Assembly (NCBI GenBank): GCA_029939535.1
Contig: JAOZST010000194.1
Location: 1 to 7,176, forward strand
Direction of reading: 5' to 3'
Origin: NBML01 sp029939535
GTDB lineage: Bacteria; Desulfobacterota; Desulfobacteria; Desulfobacterales; Desulfobacteraceae
Length of the DNA stretch: 7,176 nucleotides
The position numbers and the translations under genes were made by a program. The stretch's first letter is position 1. Each line of letters starts with the position of its first letter. The notes under the pieces are model-generated. The model had not been told where the DNA came from. It worked only from the letters and a program-made list of their open reading frames with translations, and did no database searches. Shown piece after piece: positions 1-5,631 of this stretch.

Positions 1-68
1 GGTTATATTCTGCATTTTAATGGCAGCCTTGACAAGTCATGGCCTTGGATACCCTGAAGAAAAATATA

Positions 69-97
69 TTGACAAAGTTTTTTGAATGGTTTAACCA
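69..97 (+). promoter_or_regulatory. Probable sigma-70-type promoter of the dehydrogenase operon
   Basis: A perfect -35 hexamer TTGACA lies at 69-74. With a 17-bp spacer the -10 position falls at 92-97 (TAACCA), a poor match to TATAAT, so the promoter may be weak or need help. The expected transcript would start about 50 nt before the ATG at 157. The -10 region lies inside the inverted repeat at 85-99, so a repressor bound there would block RNA polymerase. The -35 match is seen directly; promoter activity and the -10 choice are inferred. A second TTGACA at 29-34 has no convincing -10. Confidence 0.45.
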
Positions 98-99
98 TT
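85..99. promoter_or_regulatory. Probable FadR/GntR-type operator (15-bp perfect inverted repeat)
   Basis: AATGGTTTAACCATT is a perfect inverted repeat of 7 bp on each side of one central base. Its core TGGT-TTA-ACCA (87-97) fits exactly the TGGT-N3-ACCA pattern known for FadR-subfamily GntR regulators such as FadR and PdhR. It overlaps the -10 region of the likely promoter and lies 58 nt before the first start codon, and a FadR-type regulator is encoded as the third gene downstream. The natural reading is autoregulation of the whole operon by that protein. The palindrome is seen directly; the match to the regulator is inference from family knowledge. Confidence 0.7.
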
Positions 100-156
100 A
101 TCGTGTATCCCATGGAAATTGGTATTACACCTGTTTTTTTAACTTCAGGAGAAAAT

Positions 157-2232
157 ATGAAAGTCAACAGAATTACAAGTCACCCGGTTCTTGAAATTCC
201 TTCCCGGGAAAAAATATTATTTTACTGGAACAAATCAAAACTCTATGCCGCCAAAGGCGAAGTTATTTCATCGGCCTTGTTTGCCAATGGCATTAAAATC
301 TTCGGACACCATCCTAAAGACGGTTCTGCCCAGGGCATATTCTGTGCAAACGGACAATGCGCCAAATGCACGGTCATTGCCAATGGAATTCCAGTCAAAG
401 CCTGTATGACAAAGGTTATGGAAAACATGATCGTGGAAAGCGTTGAAGGCCTTCCCAAACTTCCGGATGTGGAAGAAGAACCACGGATTTCCGACATTGA
501 ACAGATCAAAACAGATGTGCTCATAATAGGTGGCGGTCCTGCAGGTCTTTCCGCTGCAATTCAATTGGATGAAAACCAGATTTCAACCATTTTGGTGGAT
601 GATAAGGAAACCCTTGGGGGCAAACTCATATTACAGACCCATAAATTTTTCGGATCGGTTGAGGACTCCCATGCTGGAATGAGGGGCATGGATATTGGCC
701 ATATGCTGGCCGAGAAAGTCCGAGAAGGCGAATTTATTGATGTATGGGAAAACAGCACTGCCCTGTATGTGTTCAGCGATAAAAAAGTGGGCATTCTCAA
801 GGACGGGGTCTATAAGATACTCACCCCCAAAGTGATTTTAAATGCTGCCGGAGCCAGGGAAAAATTTCTGAGATTCAAAGGTAATTCCCTTTCCGGTGTA
901 TACGGGGCCGGTGCCTTCCAGACCCTGGTAAACAGGGATCTTGTCAAACCCACGGAGCGACTTTTCATAATTGGCGGCGGCAATGTGGGCATAATTGCAG
1001 GCTACCATGCGCTTCAGGCAGGCATCCAGGTAGTTGGACTTGCCGAAGCCCTTCCCCAGTGCGGAGGATACAAAGTCCATGAAGACAAGCTCAAACGTTT
1101 GGGCGTACCCATATATACCTCCCATTCAATTATTTCTGCCAATGGACAGGAATCGGTTTCTTCGGTGACCATTTCCCAGATTGATAAAACTTTTTCCCCC
1201 ATTAAGGGGACTGAAAAAACCTTTGAATGCGATACCATTCTCATTGCAGTGGGTCTTGAGTCTGTGTCTGAATTTACCCAGGAGGCTCAAAAAGCAGGGA
1301 TCAAAGTTTTTGCTGCGGGTGATGCAGCAGAAATAGCCGAAGCCTCATCCGCCATGTTCAATGGAAAAATCGTTGGTGTGAAAATTGTAGAACATTTTTT
1401 CCCGGGCAAAAAAGAAATCCCAGCCTCCTGGTATGAAAAGGCTGAAATTTTAAAGTCCCATCCCGGCCCGGCCCAGGAAATCAAGACCTCTGAAAAGGAG
1501 GAAGGAATCTTTCCTGTCCTCCATTGCAAGCAGGAAATTCCCTGCAACCCATGCAGCACGGTCTGCCCGGAAGGATGCATTTCCATGGATGGAGATCCCA
1601 TCAAAGGCCGTCCTGTTTTTAGCGGCATTTGCAAAGGCTGCATGAAATGCCTGACCATCTGCCCGGGTCTTGCCATTACCCTGGTGGATTATCGAAAAGA
1701 CAAAGAAAACCCAACGGTCTTTCTTCCCTATGAAATATCAAACATGGATGTTAAAAAAGGGGACATTATTGCCTGTGTGGATATTGACGGCAATGGACTT
1801 GGCAATTTTACGGTTCTGGGAGCAAGGCCCACCAAAGACAGCGACAATACCTGGATCGTCAGGGTAAAAGTACCCCGGGCCATTGCCAAAAAGCTGGTTG
1901 CATTTACCATCCAGGGCAAGGAATTATCCGAAAAAATAACAAAAATCATTCCCCATGACCAGATCCAGGACGATGAAATAGTCTGTTTATGTGAACGGGT
2001 TACTGCAGGCCAGATACGGGACCTGGTAAGACAGGGAGTCAGGGACATGAACCAGATCAAGGCTGTTTCAAGGGCCGGCATGGGTCCCTGTGGATACAAA
2101 ACCTGCGAAAATCTCATGAATCAGATATTCCAGGCAGAAAAAATGGCCCAGGAAGACATAACCAAAAATGTGCGGCGACCCCTATATGTGGAAGTGCCCC
2201 TTGGAAAATTTGCCTTTGGAGAAAAATCATGA
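157..2232 (+). CDS. FAD/NAD-dependent oxidoreductase with multiple Fe-S domains (opine/sarcosine oxidase alpha-like)
   Basis: Likely the electron-transferring subunit of a two-subunit dehydrogenase that oxidises a C-N bond of an amino acid or methylated amine, in the cytoplasm. The ATG at 157 is chosen because AGGAG (147-151) precedes it by 5 nt; a longer reading from TTG at 82 would run through the operator and has no good ribosome site. Domains in the 691 residues: N-terminal [2Fe-2S] domain with C63, C68, C71 and C83; FAD Rossmann motif GGGPAG at 125-130; NAD(P)-type Rossmann motif GGGNVG at 273-278; FAD-closing motif FAAGDAA at 385-391; ferredoxin-like segment with cysteines 457, 463, 466, 470, 474 and 492, 495, 498, 502; a small linker domain at about 520-600; and a C-terminal BFD-like [2Fe-2S] domain with C610-x-C612 and C645-x4-C650. 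It therefore combines in one chain what HcnA/HcnB- or OoxA-type systems hold in smaller parts, plus a ferredoxin. It overlaps the next gene by 4 nt, which suggests translational coupling and a stable complex. The substrate is unknown. Confidence 0.88.
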   Translation: MKVNRITSHPVLEIPSREKILFYWNKSKLYAAKGEVISSALFANGIKIFGHHPKDGSAQGIFCANGQCAKCTVIANGIPVKACMTKVMENMIVESVEGLPKLPDVEEEPRISDIEQIKTDVLIIGGGPAGLSAAIQLDENQISTILVDDKETLGGKLILQTHKFFGSVEDSHAGMRGMDIGHMLAEKVREGEFIDVWENSTALYVFSDKKVGILKDGVYKILTPKVILNAAGAREKFLRFKGNSLSGVYGAGAFQTLVNRDLVKPTERLFIIGGGNVGIIAGYHALQAGIQVVGLAEALPQCGGYKVHEDKLKRLGVPIYTSHSIISANGQESVSSVTISQIDKTFSPIKGTEKTFECDTILIAVGLESVSEFTQEAQKAGIKVFAAGDAAEIAEASSAMFNGKIVGVKIVEHFFPGKKEIPASWYEKAEILKSHPGPAQEIKTSEKEEGIFPVLHCKQEIPCNPCSTVCPEGCISMDGDPIKGRPVFSGICKGCMKCLTICPGLAITLVDYRKDKENPTVFLPYEISNMDVKKGDIIACVDIDGNGLGNFTVLGARPTKDSDNTWIVRVKVPRAIAKKLVAFTIQGKELSEKITKIIPHDQIQDDEIVCLCERVTAGQIRDLVRQGVRDMNQIKAVSRAGMGPCGYKTCENLMNQIFQAEKMAQEDITKNVRRPLYVEVPLGKFAFGEKS

Positions 2233-3395
2233 AAATCTTTGATGTCATCATTATAGGCGCTGGATCTATTGGCGTACCCACTGCACTGGCAATGGCTGAA
2301 AAAAAACTCAACGTCCTTGTCATTGATGCCCTGGCATCCCCGGGACAGGGGCAGAACAAAAAAGCCATCGGCGGCATCAGGGCCACCCATTCTGACAAAG
2401 GTAAAATCACCACCAGCCAGAGAAGCATTGAAATATTTTCCACCTGGAAAGAAACCCATGGGGATGATATCGGCTGGATTCAAAATGGGTATAGTTTTCC
2501 CGCCTACACGGATGAAGATGCAAAAATGCTCCAGGATCTCATGAAAATTCAATTGTCCTTTAACCTGGACATTAAATGGCTCTCCCCAAAAGAATACCTT
2601 GAAATTGTACCCGGTATCAGCCAAAAAGGTCTGAAAGGCTCCACCTATTCCCCGGGAGACGGAAGCGCATCTCCCCTTCTGGCCATTAATGCTTTTTACT
2701 TTAAAAGTCTTGAGTATTGTGCCCAATACAGGTTCAGGGAAAAGGTCACCAATATTTCCATCATTAATGATACCCAGATCAAGGTGACCACGGACAAAGA
2801 AACCTATACTGCTGCCAAGGTGATCAATGCAGCTGGAAACTTTGCCAGGGAAATAGGGCAGATGGTTAACCTTGATCTGCCCGTGGAACCGGACAGCCAT
2901 GAAGGCGCAATCACAGAACCTGTCCAGCGGTTTTTCGGTCCCATGATCGTTGATTTAAGACCTGCCCATGACCCAGCCACCCAGGACTCGGCCAATTATT
3001 ATTTTTATCAGAACAATGAAGGCCAGGTTATTTTCTGTTTAACACCAAAGCATCTGATGAAAGGAACAGCCAGTGAATCCACATCCACATTCCTGCCCCA
3101 GGTGGCCAAACGCATGGTATCCCTGTTCCCCAAGCTTGCCAACCTAAAGGTAAGACGTACCTGGAGGGGACAATATCCCATGACACCGGATGGATTCCCC
3201 ATTGTGGGGGAGACTAAGGAATATCCCAATTTTATCAATGCCGTGGGAATGTGCGGCCAGGGTTATATGCTGGGACCAGGCCTGGGTGAATTATTAACCA
3301 GGATAGTGACCTCCCAGTTGACAGAACAGGATTTAGATGTTTTAAAACACTTTACTCTATACAGGGATTTTTCAGGAATTGAACACTTTAAGTAA
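2229..3395 (+). CDS. DAO-family FAD-dependent oxidoreductase (sarcosine/opine oxidase beta-like)
   Basis: Probable catalytic subunit partnering the preceding Fe-S flavoprotein. The family (DadA/SoxB/HcnC/OoxB, glycine/D-amino acid oxidase fold) oxidises the C-N bond of amino acids such as sarcosine, dimethylglycine, proline or opines. The 388 residues show the N-terminal dinucleotide motif GAGSIG at 10-15 with an acidic residue (D33) ending the second strand, a central NAAGNFA motif near 200-206, TPDGFPIVG at 319-327 and the C-terminal flavin-contacting stretch GMCGQGYMLGPG at 340-351. Length is normal for the family. The ATG overlaps the upstream stop as ATGA, and GGAG at 2218-2221 gives a 7-nt spacing. 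In an anaerobe it should work as a dehydrogenase, handing electrons to the Fe-S subunit rather than to oxygen (inference). No signal peptide or membrane segment is seen. The exact substrate cannot be told from sequence alone. Confidence 0.88.
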   Translation: MKIFDVIIIGAGSIGVPTALAMAEKKLNVLVIDALASPGQGQNKKAIGGIRATHSDKGKITTSQRSIEIFSTWKETHGDDIGWIQNGYSFPAYTDEDAKMLQDLMKIQLSFNLDIKWLSPKEYLEIVPGISQKGLKGSTYSPGDGSASPLLAINAFYFKSLEYCAQYRFREKVTNISIINDTQIKVTTDKETYTAAKVINAAGNFAREIGQMVNLDLPVEPDSHEGAITEPVQRFFGPMIVDLRPAHDPATQDSANYYFYQNNEGQVIFCLTPKHLMKGTASESTSTFLPQVAKRMVSLFPKLANLKVRRTWRGQYPMTPDGFPIVGETKEYPNFINAVGMCGQGYMLGPGLGELLTRIVTSQLTEQDLDVLKHFTLYRDFSGIEHFK

Positions 3396-3427
3396 AAATT
3401 ATCAGGACCAATTATTAGGATCAGGGA

Positions 3428-4162
3428 ATGTTTAAAAGAGCAAAACAAACCAGGGTATTCCAGGATGTGGTTGAACAGATACAGGATGCAATTTTAAGCG
3501 GAGAGCTTGAACCAGGTGCCAAACTGCCTGCGGAACGGGACCTCAAAGATATGTTCAATACCAGCCGGGGGACCTTGAGGGAAGCCCTGAGAGTGCTTGA
3601 GCAAAAAGGACTCATTGAGATCAAACTGGGAGTGGCAGGAGGCGCCATTGTCAAACGCATTGATGCTGATCCCATTTGTGAATCTCTGGCCCTTTTGATT
3701 CGTTCCGGGGAACTTGCCCTGGAACATCTGGCAGAATTTCGCATCAAAACTGAAGGCAGCATTGTGGAACTGGCAGCTCAACGGGCCACCCCTGGGGACA
3801 TCCAGGAGATGGAACGGCTTTTTGAAAAGGCAAAAACCTATTTTGAGAACCAGGACTGGGAAAATTTTCTAAAAACCGATGAAACCATGCACACCTATAT
3901 TGGGATCATGTCCCAAAATCCTGTTTTCCAATTTCTTCAAAAAAGCGTCCATGACAATATTCACCGATATTATAAAGACTATCTTCCCATGAACCCTGAA
4001 AGGACCATGGAAAATCTAAATGACTTTAAAAAAATAATTGCTGCCTTGAAAGTCAAAGACGGCCAGGCTGCATCCCATATCATCATGGATCATGTGGAAC
4101 GATTCCATAAAAAAATGCAGAAGAAAAATGCAGAAGAAAATAATGAGCCAGACAATTCTTAG
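3428..4162 (+). CDS. FadR-subfamily GntR transcriptional regulator (FCD domain)
   Basis: DNA-binding regulator, probably controlling its own operon. Residues about 10-78 form the GntR winged helix; R37 (in LPAER), R47 and R51 (in SRGTLREAL) sit where FadR-type proteins contact DNA, in keeping with a TGGT-N3-ACCA site such as the one at 85-99. Residues about 95-228 form the all-helical FCD ligand domain, with D151 and H155 of the D-x3-H motif and H222 near the end. The histidine usual in the E-H-x2-I motif appears to be F200, so one metal ligand seen in metal-binding FCD proteins may be missing. AGGA at 3417-3420 gives a 7-nt spacing to the ATG. It follows the flavoprotein gene by 32 nt on the same strand, so it is probably in the operon. 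The C-terminal tail is built from a 13-bp tandem repeat and ends with TAG. The ligand is unknown; a substrate of the two dehydrogenase subunits is the best guess. Confidence 0.9.
   Translation: MFKRAKQTRVFQDVVEQIQDAILSGELEPGAKLPAERDLKDMFNTSRGTLREALRVLEQKGLIEIKLGVAGGAIVKRIDADPICESLALLIRSGELALEHLAEFRIKTEGSIVELAAQRATPGDIQEMERLFEKAKTYFENQDWENFLKTDETMHTYIGIMSQNPVFQFLQKSVHDNIHRYYKDYLPMNPERTMENLNDFKKIIAALKVKDGQAASHIIMDHVERFHKKMQKKNAEENNEPDNS
4111..4136 (+). repeat. Perfect 13-bp tandem duplication at the 3' end of the regulator gene
   Basis: AAAAATGCAGAAG occurs twice head to tail (4111-4123 and 4124-4136), followed by a partial third start (AAAAT). The unit is not a multiple of three, so gain or loss of a copy shifts the reading frame. 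With both copies the regulator ends at 4162. With one copy the frame would stay open to about 4355, deep inside the convergent methyltransferase gene. It looks like a recent slippage duplication in the non-conserved tail. Confidence 0.85.
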
Positions 4163-4167
4163 GATTA

Positions 4168-5616
4168 TCAGGCCCCCAATTCTTTTTTGGCTGTCTGTAA
4201 TATTCTATCCAGTTCTTCTGTCAGTTTTTCCTCTAAGGGGGGGACTTCATGGTGATCCATTATGGCAACTCGTTTCTCTTCCGCCCGGTCAACAATGGTC
4301 CTGGGGTCTTTCTGCCACTCCGCCAGGGAACCCCAGTCAAAAAGAGAAGGCCTGAACCGGGCCTCTTTACGCAGATTATTAAATGTATGGGGGTCTTGAA
4401 GATATTGGCCTTTGTGGTCGTCGTTAATGATCACCTGGGTTGCCAGGGTTTCCTGGTTTACGTCAATTCCCCTTAAAAGTCTTTTTACATAGGCGATGAT
4501 CTCGTTGTCCATCACGATCAACTGGGGACTTGTTGCCAGACCGTTTTCCAGACCTCCCATGCCTCCTGCTTCACTAATGCCGGCCATGGCTGCCATGGTA
4601 AGACTTGTTCCCCTTTCAAACATAATCTGATGGGCCTGGCAATCGTTTCCCAGGGCCGGGGAGGTTGATCCTGGCAGGCTGTAGTGCCTGGCCAGCTGCA
4701 GAAGCGCAGATTCAACCAGCATCACTTCCGGGTTAAAGAATTGGGTATTGCCTTTGGTCATCTCCATGGTCTGTATGAGGGAATAATACCAGGTGGGGAT
4801 TCCAGGACAAAGAGTTTGCAGCACAACAAGGCTGCCAAGGGCTTCAGCATTTGTCTGGGTAATGGCTCCGGCCAGGGTATAGGGTGCATTGGCCCCGATG
4901 GTGGGTGCCAAAGGAACCCTCAACGGCAGATTGTATTCCCCGTAGAGCAGCAGTCTTTCAATTTCATCAAAGGGAAAATACAGGGGTTCAATCAGGCAGA
5001 CAATTCCACTGCAGAGGGGTCTTTTGCTCAATTTCTGTTTGCCGCCGGCAACAGTCGCCATCATTTCCAGCTGGTATCTGAGATTTTTTGAGTCTGTTGT
5101 AAGTGCCCATATGTGTTTCCGGCCCCTTTCCAGCATCACCTTCAGGGTTTCAATATCATAGGTCTCAAGCTGAATGTCCTGGGGTGTCAAGGCGCCCAGG
5201 ACATTTAAATTTTCCATACCGTCTACCAGATGGGCCATGTCTCCGCAGTCCCCTATGCCCATGGGAGTTGCCTTGTTGGTGTGAAGATTATAAAGATTTA
5301 TGGCTCCTCCCACAGTACGGAAGGAAGGCAACTGGGACTCCCCGGTTTTACCGGCAAGAAAATCAAATTCAGGATTTCGACCGGCACAGGTGAAACTTTT
5401 GGGAGCTGTTTTTAATGCCTGTTCAACTAAATCCTGGGATAAATAAACCCTTTGACGGGCTTTATCCACCCGGGCTCCGGCGCTGGCCAGCTTTTCCAGG
5501 GCCACAGGGTGATCCATGCGCACCCCTGTTTTTTCAAGGATTTCCATGGAGGCTCCATGTATTTGATCCAACTCTTCATTGGAGAGCATATGAAAGAAGT
5601 TTTGCAACATTGGCAT
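4168..5616 (-). CDS. Trimethylamine methyltransferase (MttB) superfamily protein, non-pyrrolysine type
   Basis: Probable corrinoid-dependent methyltransferase that moves a methyl group from a methylated amine to a corrinoid protein. Superfamily members include pyrrolysine-containing MttB (trimethylamine) and pyrrolysine-free MtgB-type enzymes (glycine betaine) and relatives for other quaternary amines. The 482-residue length and overall pattern fit: an N-terminal helix with IHGASMEILEKTGVRM at 19-34, a glycine-rich central barrel, a Q-x3-E element at 330-334, a D-N-E segment at 370-372 and the C-terminal HTFNNLRKEARF stretch at 410-421. The reading frame has no internal TAG, so pyrrolysine is absent. 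AAAGGAG (5621-5627) lies 4 nt before the chosen ATG; a second ATG two codons later (5608-5610) has a 10-nt spacing and is a possible alternative. It starts 15 nt after the typA stop, with the ribosome site in that gap, and converges on the GntR gene 5 nt away. No corrinoid protein, MtbA-like transferase or RamA-like activator is present. The substrate is unknown. Confidence 0.88.
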   Translation of the reverse strand: MPMLQNFFHMLSNEELDQIHGASMEILEKTGVRMDHPVALEKLASAGARVDKARQRVYLSQDLVEQALKTAPKSFTCAGRNPEFDFLAGKTGESQLPSFRTVGGAINLYNLHTNKATPMGIGDCGDMAHLVDGMENLNVLGALTPQDIQLETYDIETLKVMLERGRKHIWALTTDSKNLRYQLEMMATVAGGKQKLSKRPLCSGIVCLIEPLYFPFDEIERLLLYGEYNLPLRVPLAPTIGANAPYTLAGAITQTNAEALGSLVVLQTLCPGIPTWYYSLIQTMEMTKGNTQFFNPEVMLVESALLQLARHYSLPGSTSPALGNDCQAHQIMFERGTSLTMAAMAGISEAGGMGGLENGLATSPQLIVMDNEIIAYVKRLLRGIDVNQETLATQVIINDDHKGQYLQDPHTFNNLRKEARFRPSLFDWGSLAEWQKDPRTIVDRAEEKRVAIMDHHEVPPLEEKLTEELDRILQTAKKELGA

Positions 5617-5631
5617 GGTACTCCTTTATAA

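Noticed and set aside
1..85. Plus-strand open frames running in from the left edge (stops at 55-57 and 83-85)
   Set aside because: Either could be the tail of an upstream gene, but the pieces are too short to recognise and one overlaps the promoter.
17..97. Minus-strand frame ending in MTCQGCH-stop, resembling a c-type heme motif (C-x2-C-H)
   Set aside because: The frame is open for only about 26 codons before another stop near 98-100 and shows no second heme motif or signal peptide; most likely chance.
119..131. Possible second operator half-site pair TTGGT-x-ACACC
   Set aside because: TGGT and ACC are spaced by five bases rather than three and the arms are imperfect, so it does not fit the FadR-type core.
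82..156. N-terminal extension of the first gene starting at TTG 82
   Set aside because: It would place the start within the promoter/operator region; the ATG at 157 has an AGGAG ribosome site at proper spacing and begins just before the conserved 2Fe-2S domain.
3372..3426. Three short TCAGGA/TCAGGG direct repeats before the regulator gene
   Set aside because: Six-base matches with uneven spacing; the last ones simply accompany the ribosome-binding region.
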